NCBI GenBank assembly: GCA_031841125.1
Contig: CM063109.1
Location: 21,919,321-21,983,320, forward strand
Source of the DNA: Acanthococcus lagerstroemiae
Lineage: Eukaryota > Arthropoda > Insecta > Hemiptera > Eriococcidae
Reading direction: 5' to 3'
DNA: 64,000 nucleotides
Shown here: positions 25,436 to 36,040 of the stretch, piece by piece
How positions within the stretch are numbered: position 1 is the first letter of the stretch
Layout of the letters: each line of letters opens with the position of its first letter
The notes under the pieces: generated by a model
What the model was told of the DNA's origin: nothing
The model's input: only the letters and a program-made list of their open reading frames with translations
Database searches by the model: none
Program-made: the position numbers and the translations under genes

Positions 25436-25932
25436 CTGAAAGAAAAGAAGAAACATGTTTGAACTTGAAAAGTATCTGAACTGGCTTAATCTACTAGTGC
25501 TTGACTATGTACTCTTGAGAAACAGAAACAGCCTTCAAATGGGACTGTTCATGAAGAAATGATGAGTTCATTGTACGAAAGCCGGGTAAATGAATGGACC
25601 TACATGGAAGCGATATTTAATGTTCCATTTTATGATAATTTAATTTGACATTCTTTCAATAATCTAGCATAGCGCAGTAATTTTTCACCAGAGGCTCTCA
25701 TAGAGAGAAGAGAACCGAAGAAATTCGATCCACGCCTCATTATTTATTGCCCTGGGTGCTTCAAACGCTCTGAGTATCACTGATTTTCATAATCACTGGA
25801 TACTCTGTCAGTATACATATTTAAGCTAAGAGAGCTCAACACATCATTAAGTACCTGAACTATTCCCAACCAGTTTCTGAAGTTTAACTCCTCGGGTCTT
25901 GCATCGACTAGTCATTAAGAGGATACTCGAGT

Positions 25933-26133
25933 CAGAGCTGGATTTAGAGTGGTGCCCGCCTAATATTACCTTTCGGTACCAAAACTAACCAATAAAATCA
26001 TTAAAAATTGGATTTCCATTTTGTTCCCCATAATATTTTAGTTCTGACATTTAACGATCTGTTCTGACAGGGGGAGGATCCACCAAACTCCAGGCGGGGG
26101 TCTCGGGGCCCAAAAATCCTAAATTCGGTCCTG
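25933..26133. mobile_element. Probable hAT-type MITE
   Basis: The element is about 201 bp. Its ends are CAGAGCTGGATTTAGAG and, in reverse complement, CAGGACCGAATTTAGGA. Flanking octamers ACTCGAGT and ATTCGAAT match at six of eight positions, both differences being transitions, so the duplication may have decayed. A GGGGCCC-rich right end resembles the other hAT-like copies here. Confidence 0.55.
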
Positions 26134-26224
26134 ATTCGAATTATTCGAAGGACTCATTTGTGCAGCTTGACTTATCCTGTTGGTTTAAACAGTTTTTGAT
26201 TACCTTTATGTTTACATTTTACCA

Positions 26225-26420
26225 AATTGATTGATTGATTGATTAAATGATAGACTGATAGGCTGACTGAAGACGGATAGATGAGATGGGGCTATAGGAT
26301 GGTGATGGGGATGAAATGGGATGGGGTGGGAACGAGTATAGAATGGGATCGTATAATGTAGTATGAAGATAGGATTGGGGTGGGGTGAATGGATGGATGG
26401 ATGGACAAATGGATGGATGG
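26225..26420. repeat. GATT/GATGG-type degenerate simple repeat
   Basis: The stretch runs from a short GATT array into imperfect GATGGG and GGATGGATGG units. It is G-rich on the plus strand. Confidence 0.8.
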
Positions 26421-27028
26421 TTGGCTATGTCGAACTCGGTATGTGAATTATCATTCAAACGAATGGAATAGGTGTACGCTCAAATAGGTAACTAAGCACT
26501 AAGCATAGTCAGTTAAAGTCTCTGAACAAAAATCATGATTTTAAAAGCAGACTGACACGGCTGTCTCAGAATACACAGAAGACAACTTCATTCTATGTTC
26601 ATCCGACTTTTGTATGAGCAATATCAGCAAGTCAGCCGTGTACAAAGGAGGAACATAACGGTCCTTCCAGGTATGTTGCCCGAGGTCTCACCACTGAATC
26701 CATGGCCAAATTCCGTGAGTCTAGAATGCTTACAAAATACTGATATGTATTCAGTATGAAACCCGGTGAAGATACCCGTAATCAGTCGCGAGATACTTAG
26801 TGTATTTTCAGTGACTCTATTAGCTTTAGTCAAGCATGCGTTCACTGCTTTTATCCTTCTTTACTCGAGCGAATCTGTCTCAAAATTTTTTTACTCTGAA
26901 TAACGTCGCCGCATCGTTTAAAAAGTGACGACTTCCCGACATTTTACCATGTTTCGCAAATTAGTTAATATACATGTGTGTATAGGTAGGTGTGCTGAAA
27001 CTAAATTTACAAAAACAAGCGCCCTCAC

Positions 27029-27206
27029 CATAGAAAATCTTTGCAAAACGCGCAGAAAGTAGGTTGTCTGAAAAACTTTGCTACAAATTTATGGCCTTTC
27101 ACGTCGTGAACTTTCTGATGCTTTATGGCTCCTCGTCGACCAACGATGGCCCGACCAAACGGCACAATTTCATCTCCGAGAAACAATGCGGTCGAGCTAT
27201 CGTAAA
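27029..27206 (-). CDS. Pkcdelta: Protein kinase C delta-type: exon with start of C1A
   Basis: This 178-nt exon has acceptor gatttttgttgcag and donor CTATG|gtgagg. It begins in phase 1 and reads [20 protein letters not shown], then a basic [16 protein letters not shown] segment, then [28 protein letters not shown] acts as the pseudosubstrate/hinge-like basic segment that precedes C1A in PKCs. The His and first two Cys of the C1A zinc finger are in place (H-X12-C-X2-C). RRGAIK plus the Cys pattern favours the delta/theta class over epsilon or the conventional PKCs. The exon joins in phase to 25404-25435. The upstream exon, which should donate one base, was not found. The C2-like N-terminus is therefore either farther right or replaced by an alternative start. 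Confidence 0.93.
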
Positions 27207-28622
27207 CTGCAACAAAAATCACACGTGATTAACGCTGTAGGATGTTAAAGTACAGAATACAGACATCTGACTCATACAGTTCTCTTGAAAATTCTACATG
27301 GTTATACTTACAATGACTGTTGTTCGAACTCTGAGTACTGCATGATGAGTTACTACTCGGGGGCGAGCTGTGAGCTTGAGGACTGGATCTGGCGCGTGCC
27401 TAGAAAAGTACAACATGTAGTAGCAAATGGACCGGAAATCATGAGAATATATGTTCTACATATCGCGAAAAATTAGTCATACATTAATTTCATATGACAG
27501 ATAATGACGAGAAATTAGAACGCCTAATAATAGGGTCAATGTTACATCACTGCGCCGTGTACCATTTTATCGAATGGTTTTATATAAAAATTTCATAATG
27601 TTCTCTCCTAAGTGATTGAAGTAGATTCTGTCAATATAACAATGATACAGAAATATTTCTTAATGGTTCTTATAAAACAAGTTTTGAGTTCTAATTCACT
27701 GAGAAAAAAATATAGGACGTGAATCGAAGGGTGCTCCAAATTTGGTGATTTCTGAAGTATTTTGCTTGTCGTGGCTAAATTGGTTCCTTTTGATCTGAAA
27801 ACTCACTAGACATTATTCTTTTGAAATCAAAAAATTTGAGGGGTCTTGTCGGCGTGGGGTCAAGTTTAACATAGTATTCTTCATGAGGAAAGTTGAAAAG
27901 TCTCCTCTAAAACTTTCAAAATTGAGTTCGGCATGAAAATTGATTTGACCAAAAAAAAAAAAATCGTTCGGAAGGATACAAGAGATACAAAGAGTTTTTG
28001 GGAAAAGTCAACTGAAAGGTCAGTAGTTTCTGTTGAATTTGGGGTAAAAAGTTCCGGTTTTCAAACTTTGAATATTGTATCAGATTTTGTCTACGATCAA
28101 ACATCCGAATATTTATGAAAATAGTATTCCGTTGGACTAATCCTACAAAAAATGTTTGTTCGACGCAGCTGCATAAGTAGTTAGTATAAAAATGAGTAGA
28201 AATGCTCTTTAACATAAATATCTTAAATTAAAATTGTAGTAAAAATATGAATCAAATTTATCCTACAAGTGCCAAAATCCGCTTTTTGGTGGCCACTCTT
28301 AGACATTTTTCAAATGTGGTCTTATCGAGTCGGCATATAATTGAGTCATTCTCTAGAAACTGAGATTATCAATGTGTTTTTCCCCCCCCCCCAACATAAT
28401 ACTTGGATTTTATATGTAGTAGAGAGTATTCAACAAGTTTATAGAGCAGGTGCATCAACATTAGGGAAGGGATGAATTTTGTCCACAACGATAGACAGCT
28501 TGTCTGTGGCGAAAATGCTGATATCCACGACTACAAAAAAGCAGCTTCAAGAATTTCCTTTTCCAGAGAAGTTTTGAAAATATATTGCCATTTGTCATGC
28601 TGAAAAATTTATAAGGCGTATA

Positions 28623-28860
28623 ATGGGTAAGTAAAGTATCAAAACTCAGATTTGCCATTTTACTTCAAGGGCGTAAAAAGGCAAAATACTGTACACGGAT
28701 GCAGGAATATCTTTGCTGCGCCTGTGATCGTGGAGTATGTTATACATATCGCACATTCACAGGCGCAGTAAAGATATTTCTGCACCCGTGTATAGTATTT
28801 TGCCTATTTGCGCCCTTGAAGTAAAGTGACAAAAGCGAATTTTGATTCTTTACCCTTCAT
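28623..28860. repeat. Palindromic MITE, copy 3 (inserted in U1)
   Basis: Same palindrome as 1506-1740 and 15262-15490. The copy at 21195-21860 supplies the empty site (GCAAATACGTATCTTTGC). This places the junctions at ATAATGGG on the left and TTCATTATA on the right, so the target duplication is a short TA/TTA-containing motif. Confidence 0.8.
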
Positions 28861-28985
28861 TATATCTTTGCACCAGTCAAATATTGACCACGACAGTGGA
28901 CGGAAAACGCTGGTAACAGAATTTTACACCATCTCTTCTGGAAATGTGAAATAACTGACCGCAAACTGACTTCACAACATAATAT

Positions 28986-29459
28986 GTGATGCGGCCCAAA
29001 GAAAGGTACAAGAAGTCGGGAAAAGTGATTTTGTGCTAGAGCCGCGAAAAGAGAAACATCCGATTTTTACCGATTTTGCGTTTTTATATGGAAGTGATAG
29101 GGAAGACATCTACCAATGTTCCTGTGAAGATTAGAGATGTTAGTGATACTTTTACATGCGGAGATAGAGAGAGCGTTGAAGTCAAGCGAGAGAGTCGTGA
29201 GAGAAAGGTACAAGAAGTCGGTTGTCAGGGAAAGTTTTCGAATGATTTTTCATGTATAACCGCAGTACCAAACTTTCGAATGCATTTTTACGCGAATTTA
29301 GTTTTGTACCACGAAAACTTCAAACAGCTCTAACGTGATCATTTTTCCACCTTTTGCTTTCATTTTTTTTTTAAATGTTCGTATGTGCTCTGTACGATGC
29401 CATCATATATCGAAATCGACCACGCCCGACTTCTTGTACCTTTCTTTGGGCCGCATCAC
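28986..29459. mobile_element. 474-bp DNA element with 34-bp terminal inverted repeats
   Basis: The left end reads GTGATGCGGCCCAAAGAAAG and continues with GTACAAGAAGTCGG. The right end is its exact inverted copy. A third, internal direct copy of AAAGGTACAAGAAGTCGG lies near 29205. U1 copies at 21195 and 32795 are uninterrupted here, which confirms insertion at a TAT/TA-type site. No transposase is encoded; the 85-residue frame at 29076-29333 (+) matches nothing I know. Confidence 0.8.
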
Positions 29460-30414
29460 GTATACTTCCAATCTTTCTGAATCATAAATACCAACTGAAA
29501 CAAAAATTTCAAAAAATATAACAGATATTGAGACAATATAATAACATCCATGACGATGGATACCTCCTATGCTTTTTTCATTCAAAAGATGGTAATTGTC
29601 CTGTCTGATGAATGGGACTGGTAGAATCTGCTGCGGATGCTATCGCGTTACCCAACACTCCCTCTCCCTCCAGAACAACAGTGTGGCAGTGACGTACATC
29701 CCTCCTCTACCTACAGTGCAAATTTTGGTGTACGAGGCATACGAGGTATGTCTAAAATATAATGAGAATGGTCCCATAACCAGGGACATAGCGAAGAGTT
29801 TTCTCTGGAGGGGCAAATATCGTTAAATTCTCAACTGACTCAATGGAAAATTCCGGAGTATCAGAATTTGTTTGTATTGGCTATAAAAAATAAAATAATA
29901 AAAATAAATAAAAATAAAACTTTGCCGGCTATCTCTCGTGGACCAAGACTCACTTCGCCGGTGTCGGTTCCTTACTCAGCGCTACATGCGTTCTGTTTTT
30001 ACCTTAAAGTACCTCACCGTCCTTCAAGGCCGGCACATGACATCTTCCCCGACTGTAGAGTAAAAAAAAAAGATCAAGATCAATGTGCTATGGCTAGAAG
30101 GAAAACTATCACCTACTGGTACCATTTTCTTGTCTATCTCCGGTCGGGAGAAGAAAATCATCAGTAAACTAATGACGAGTATCTACACTTCATGCAGATA
30201 CATTTGGTACATGGATATGTCTTATAGTTACTGAACATGTTCTATGCATTCAGTCAAACGTCCTTCTCGTCTTATTATTTAGACGTGTCCAGTTTTACGA
30301 CTGATAAGGTGCATTCACGACGAAATGCTAGGAAATGGTAAAACCCAAACGTTTGGTATAAACATGGTTTTCGCTCAAGTAGACTCACTAGTATGACTTC
30401 ACATTAACAGGAGT

Positions 30415-30686
30415 GTATCATATTGAGTGTCTCATACATACTTAACCTAAGTGACATTATGACAAAAAATGAGTTTAATTCATATTCTTATAGATCTCGA
30501 TGCCCTCTATCGGACTACACTCGCAAAGGACGAATTATTTCCTTTTTTAGCCCGCTAGAGGGCGTAAACTATTTCAGCCACGTATGTAGTACAACGTTAT
30601 TTATAATTTTCAAATCGCTCTCCTGAAAGAAAAAAAAAAGTTTTTGCCACTTAGGTCTAGTGTGCATGAGACACTCGATATCCTAA
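30415..30686. repeat. Candidate small inverted-repeat element
   Basis: ATTGAGTGTCTCATACAT at about 30431 recurs in inverse form as GCATGAGACACTCGATAT near 30665. Inner inverted pieces GCCCTCTATCGG and CCGCTAGAGGGC occur about 50 bp apart. No clear target duplication is visible. Confidence 0.4.
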
Positions 30687-31000
30687 TTTAAGAATTTCTA
30701 TGGGCATTTCTGTCAACAACACGACTGCAGACTGCAGTCGCGCAGCAAAGATCAAGATCAATGAGCAAATGGCTGGAAGAATGTCGGAGGAGGGTTGTCA
30801 CGTTTGGTACATTTTGCTCACGTATAATCAGGTCAGTTATATGATGTCATGGTAACAGAAGTGTATCATACCAGAACGGAAATTTCTGTTAACAACACGG
30901 CTGCAGATTGCAGTCGCGTGGCTAAGATAGGGATCACTGAGCACATGGCTGGAAGAATGTCGGATGGAGTGTCGAGCTAGAGCGCGCTATAGATACAAGT

Positions 31001-31115
31001 AGGGTCATACGCCATTTTGGATCCAAAAGCGTCCGTTGATGCCGAATTGACTAGGCGGTCGCTAGTCGGATCCGGCATCGACGGGCGCTTTTGAATCCAA
31101 AATGGCGTATGTCCC
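31001..31115. repeat. Palindromic repeat P2, copy 1
   Basis: About 115 bp. GTCATACGCCATTTTGGATC on the left is mirrored by ATCCAAAATGGCGTATG on the right. The interior carries GCGTCCGTTGATGCCG and its near-complement. A diverged second copy is at 37693-37813. Confidence 0.75.
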
Positions 31116-31474
31116 CACTCGTGTATTCCAGCGCTTTAGTCGAGCGTGTCGAGGGGGACGGGGGACGTTACAGTTTTCTCTCAAGTATACCTATGGCTGT
31201 AAGATGTCAAACTTTTAAGCATTGCAAATTAATCGGGTGCAGACTGCAGCCGCGCAACAAAGATCAAGATCAATGACCACATGGCTAGAAGGAAATATAT
31301 GGAAATGTGGACCACTGAACTGAATTGTAACAAAAAAGAGCTCAATCATACTGATTAGCTTCACACAATACTGATAAAACTGAACTGAACTGGAATCAAG
31401 TTCAGTGTTAGTCGGAATTGGTGTCGGTCGGAAATAGGATGAAAGCGCCAGCCAATCGACACATCCATGTCAAA

Positions 31475-31565
31475 AAATCGGAAGTTGGGGTTCCAAATTT
31501 GCTGGCAACAAAATACTCTCAGTTTCTGGAGAATGACCCAAATACAAATTGATTTACTGGTCGAA
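31475..31565. repeat. U1 fragment
   Basis: Contains TTTGCTGGCAACAAAATACT and CAGTTTCTGGAGAATGACCC, matching the outer end of the U1 family. The remainder is absent. Confidence 0.55.
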
Positions 31566-32794
31566 TTTGATTTAGGAGACCGTAAGTATTTTTTTCAAAA
31601 ATGTTTGAAGGAGTCGCTTTTGGTGAAAATAGATGTCACACATTTCAACAATTACTGATTTTAAAAAAAAAAAAAAAAAAAAAAGCAAACACGAAAATTA
31701 TACCTACTTTCTTGAACAAACCTTACGGTCCTTCCTTCAACTGATCGTTATTAACTGAATATCGACAATAGAGTGTAAATCGACTGATATCCAGCGATAT
31801 CGAATGCCCAATTCCGGGCCCTATTTTGCTCCAGTTCTGGCATATAAGCTTGCTAGCCCAATATGCATGAGCACATGTGCGCACCTGAACACCATCTGAA
31901 CATCTAAACTATCATATTCTGTCGGATTTCGGATCCAGAATCTTCGGATTGGATTGAAAAATCGAAATTTCATTGAAACTGCTCGCTTATAATCAAATAC
32001 CGCATCCTCAACAATGTGTACGCATCGCCCAGAAAAAAAAAATAACGGGAGCCGCTAGTCTGCGTTTTTTCTCTATTCGTCATCACCGAAACTGGGCAGT
32101 CACGTTCAGAAAAATCAACATACAGAACTAAAAGTATTATTATGTCATTTCGTGAGAAAAATTTTACGCGAATTCCATTCGCACGTTCGTGTAAACGCAG
32201 TAAAAACATTCATTTCTTAGAATCTTTCATTCATTTCTGGGGGAGGTTTCAAACAAACAGATTTTTATTGGGTCACACTTTCGATATTAACTGCCTTTCT
32301 GATAGAGGCCGTGCGGAAAATGCTAAGAGATGTTAGAATCAGTGGCCTAAGCCTTCATTCCGATACTTTATTTGATTTTCCAAGTAAAGTCACTTTTGCC
32401 TATTTTAAGGGTACCTTTTGAATTATCGTATTCGAATTGGGGCTTAAAGAAAAATCTGGTAGAATATTCTACAAAAAAAAAAAAAAAAATGAGATCTTAA
32501 GCAATTTGATCGTTACTGTTTAACTTACAGTGTGAAAAATTTCAAGGAGAAATATTAAGAATCTATAAATTTTAATTTAAAATTCGAAGTCAAAAATATT
32601 GCCCATAAAAGTCAAATGCTAACCATTATGTCTTGGTGGATTTATTTTGTTGGAGAAATCCCCCATATCGGTTCTAATAAGATCAATAGAGGAGCGAGGT
32701 CGGAAAAATAAAATTTGAGATAGGAATTGATTTATAAATTCTGAAACTTCCGAAAAACTTCGAAGTGCATCCCTGTAAAATTTACTTTTGGTAG

Positions 32795-34440
32795 ATTACG
32801 GTATGGGTTATTCTCCAGAAAAACTGAGAATATTTTGTTGCCAATAAATTTTGAGTTTCCGATTCATTATTTTTTCTGAAGGGAGAGGGATGGTATTTTG
32901 GGTCACACAGTAACATCCTCCACAAATTCCACAAATGCAATTCATCAGACAGGGCAGTTACCATCTTTTAAATGGAAAACGCATAAGGAGGTGTCCATCT
33001 TGTCTCATGATCTGTTATATTTTTTAAACTTTTTGTTTCATGTTTCCCCCCTCCCCTCCAATAAAGTGATATTATTATTTAGACAGATTGGAAGTATATG
33101 TTAACAAGTTCAGTTTGCTGTCAGTGACTTCACATTTTCAGAAGGGATGGCGTAAAGTTCTGTTACCAGGATTTTCAGTCGTAGATGCCTCTTAGAATGA
33201 CCAAGGTTAGGAATCGGAATCACGAATGCAAATAGCGCTAACAACCATCCAAAGGCACTGGATGAGGGTGTCACTATTCCCCAAGCAGAGGTAATGGCGA
33301 TCACGGTGGCCATTGATAGAAGCCAGTAGAAGGGCCTTGTTAATAAGCAGATGTATGTCTGTACAGACAGTCAATCGGCTATTAAGGCACTATCGTCACA
33401 CCAAACTACATCTCTGGTTGTGGCGGAGTGTGTTAACAAATTATACATCCTGGCTCAGGAGAACCGTGTCATCGTACTATGGACATCGGGCACTGCGACA
33501 TAAAAGGGAGTATGCTCGCTGGCAAGCTAGCGAAGCAGGGCATAAAAAAAGAACTGGCGACACCCAGACTTTGTCTTCCTGTAGCATACAGCGTCATAGA
33601 ATCCAAAGTTTAGGCTTGGATAAGTTAAGCAGACGGAAATGCACTGGCGGTTGGCCAGTGTCATGAAAGTCAGCCAAACACTGATAGGGGACGCCCTCAG
33701 TAACTATGCCAAGTTCCTACTAGGGCTTGATATGAAACATGCAAGACTCATGGTCGGACTCCTAACCGGTCATGGGGCCACAAAACACATGTTGTATAAA
33801 ACAGGAGTCGTGAAAAGCGGCACTTGTAGGTAGTGTCGGGAAGAGGAAGAAACCTCGATCCATATTATGTCAATGCCCAAAAAAACCAGGACAAAACGCG
33901 AGACTAGAGTATCCGGCACCCAGTGAAGTCAGAGAGATAGAGCTCAGTAAAATTCTCATTTTGGCTATAAAAGTAAGTCTACTGAGCTGATCCCTAACAG
34001 AATCTGAGGAATAGTGCAATGGACTACAAAGTCTGAGCACTTGGCGCATATAGCGCCACCTCACACACATGAAAAAGTTAAAAAAAAACAACAAAAAACA
34101 CAACGGGTTTTCAGTCCATTGTCAAAGTCAATCTTTGACTGGTGCAAAGATATGTACCTTATACATTTTTCAGCTCAACATATGGCAGAACTGGTATAGT
34201 TTTGATTCCTAAACCCGATCCAGGTGCCAAACTGTGGTCATTGGCGCATGTGATAACACAATTTTCAAAAATTCCGTGGAAAAGGAAATTCTTAAAGCTA
34301 TTTCATCCATAGTCGTGTATATCAGTGCTTTCGCCATGGACAAGGAATCTATCGTCGTGGACAAAAGATGTCTCCGCTCTCTAAATGCTGATAATCTAAC
34401 CAAAAAGAAATGCCCCCTTGATATTCTCAGTTTTTAAAGA
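32795..34440. repeat. Interspersed repeat U1, inverted copy split by a LINE
   Basis: The left half (32795-33180) and right half (34108-34440) match the copy at 21195-21860 in reverse complement. They are separated by a 927-bp LINE fragment. The left edge carries ATTCTCCAGAAAAACTGAGA. Confidence 0.75.
33181..34107 (+). pseudogene. 5'-truncated Jockey-like LINE: RNase H and C-terminal region
   Basis: The sequence encodes the RNase H end of a Jockey-type LINE polyprotein. At about 33270-33310 it reads FQAEVMAITVAI, with the first catalytic Asp region lost. It continues with VCTDSQSAIKALSSH at about 33357-33400, holding the catalytic Asp of TDSQ. A later part is NYAKFLLGLDMKHARLMVGL, then LLTGHGATKHMLYKTG and a CR-x-C-type finger (GTCR, then CREEEETSIHIMSMPKK). 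It ends in WTTKSEHLAHIAPPHT and an A-rich tail. TTTTCAGTC is repeated at 33172-33180 and 34108-34116, a 9-bp target duplication inside a U1 repeat. In-frame stops near 33500 and 33830 show it is inactive. The clade (Jockey versus a relative with RNase H) is inferred. Confidence 0.82.
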
Positions 34441-34589
34441 ATGACTAATATAATTACTATCAGCAGTTTACTGATTAGTGCCCGAGTAAATTCTTCAGAG
34501 CGTTCGAAAACACCGAATATCTCCTGATAACAGTATCTTGGGAATTTAAGATGCTGTGTATTTGTTGGGATTTCGGGGTTTTCGGAGTT

Positions 34590-34592
34590 CGT

Positions 34593-34625
<33 letters not shown>

Positions 34626-34626
34626 T
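34590..34626. repeat. (CG)n(GA)n microsatellite
   Basis: An alternating GC run passes directly into a GA run at the upstream edge of the R1-like element. Confidence 0.9.
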
Positions 34627-36040
34627 CCCGCGACCTGGTATACTAGTTATCGTCGACTGGATGGAGAAAGACGATGATGGATGGGTAGCAGCGCGCATTA
34701 ATGGAGTGCACATGTACAGCTGCTACTTCTCATCCACAAGACTGCTTGACGAGTTCCTGGCGTATCTGGATAGACTCGGCCGGAGTGTACGGGGCAGACA
34801 GGGTAACATCTTGGTAGCAGCGGATTTCAACGCGAAAGCCCTGCAGTGGGGGTCCAGAAGAACTGACCGACGCGGAGACGCTATGGTCAACTGGATCGCC
34901 GGGCTGTATTTGTTTGGTGCCAACCGAGGGACGACCCGGACCTGTGTTCGAGGAAATGGCGGGTCCGTCATAGATGTTACCTTAGGGGCGGGAGCGGCCG
35001 TGGGGCACATCGGGAACTGGCGGGTCGACACAGAGGCTGACTCAGCGTCTGACTACCGGTATATCGAGTTCCAGATTGGTGCATTGAGAGGCGAGCCGAC
35101 ACAACGACCGGTGTGTACATCCAGAAGATGGAACACGAGGAAGTTTGATTGTGACCGGTTCGAGACCACAATAATGGCTACAGAGGATAGCCTCATGGTC
35201 GAAGTCCTGAGTGCCTCACAGACAGCTGCATGGATTGTCGAATGGACAACGAAGGCGTGCAGTGCAGCAATACTGAAAGTAAAGGCAGGTGAAGCTCGTC
35301 GGAGCACGTATTGGTGGAATGAAGAGATACAGCGATTCCACCGCGAGTGTTTTATCAGGCGTCGGCGGGCTGCCAGGAGAAATCGAGCCTCTCGAACTGA
35401 CGATGCCGAAGAAGCAAATGCCGAGTGGATGGCCATTAAGAGAACAAAGGCAGACAAATGGGCCGAGCTCTTCAAGACGGTGGGCGATGATCCGTGGGGC
35501 CGCCCATATAAGATAGTCCTACAGCGACTCCCGTCCCCCTAGCCGATGTCGAAACTACCGCCCGCGACACTGGGGGATATCGTTGCCTCCCTTTTCCCCC
35601 AGTACCCACCGCTACCACCAAGGCGGGAGCCCACCAGGCAGAACTGGGATCCGCGGCTGGAAATCACAGCATATGCTGAGAATAGCTGTGGATCGGATCA
35701 GAGGAAAGAGGAAAGCCCTAGGGCCGGATGGCGTACCTATGGTTGATGACGAGCAGCATACCATCTTTTGCTGCACTGCATGGAATGACGCAAGAGCAAC
35801 GCTCGAGGCACATCTGTCGGCAGCCACATCACTCCCGAGATTATGGTTGAAGTGATGTTGGCCAGCCCGCAGAACTGGGTAGCGAGCAGATCCTGAGCGA
35901 TGACTCCCCATAAATAGAGAAGGCTGCCCCACCGGATGTCGGTTATGCAGCCGAAGCCCGTCGCCGTGTTCGAGACGAATACTGAAAGGTGAGATGCCAG
36001 GGTACGGCGGCAGTAAGGCGAGGACGGACACCCACCACAC
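34627..36040 (+). pseudogene. R1-clade LINE: endonuclease fused to C-terminal finger, RT deleted
   Basis: The long frame 34556-35542 (328 residues, the first ~25 from the flanking microsatellite) encodes most of an R1-type endonuclease. Motifs are NGVHMYSCYFSS, ILVAADFNAKALQWGS, GGSVIDVTLG and DSASDYRYIEFQ. In the last motif the catalytic His of the usual SDHR is Tyr (codon 35054-35056). The linker follows (WWNEEIQRFHRECFIRRRRA). After a frameshift the pre-RT segment ends with VDRIRGKRKALGPDGVPMV at about 35740. The next codons already belong to the C-terminal zinc finger (DDEQHTIFCCTAWNDARATL). About 1 kb or more of reverse transcriptase is therefore missing. The start of the endonuclease (Asn/Glu catalytic part) is also absent. 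GC content is higher than in the surroundings, as in the R1 fragment at 62945-63845. Confidence 0.88.

Larger units (their letters stand above)
28420..29660. repeat. Interspersed repeat U1, copy with two nested insertions
   Basis: Collinear with the copy at 21195-21860 except for a palindromic MITE at 28623-28860 and a terminal-inverted-repeat element at 28986-29459. Segments shared with that copy include GCTTCAAGAATTTC, TTTGCACCAGTCAAA and the GTAATTGTCCTGTCTGATGA block. Confidence 0.75.
30064..31290. repeat. Cluster of four ~60-bp dispersed direct repeats
   Basis: The module carries CTGCAGACTGCAGTCGCGC, then AAAGATCAAGATCAATG and ATGGCTGGAAGAATG. It occurs at about 30723, 30898 and 31240. 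A partial copy at about 30066 has the second and third segments only. Spacing is irregular, so it is not a simple tandem array. Confidence 0.65.

Noticed and set aside
34723..35475. Minus-strand ORFs of 102 and 140 residues
   Set aside because: Shadows of the R1 endonuclease frame in GC-rich sequence.
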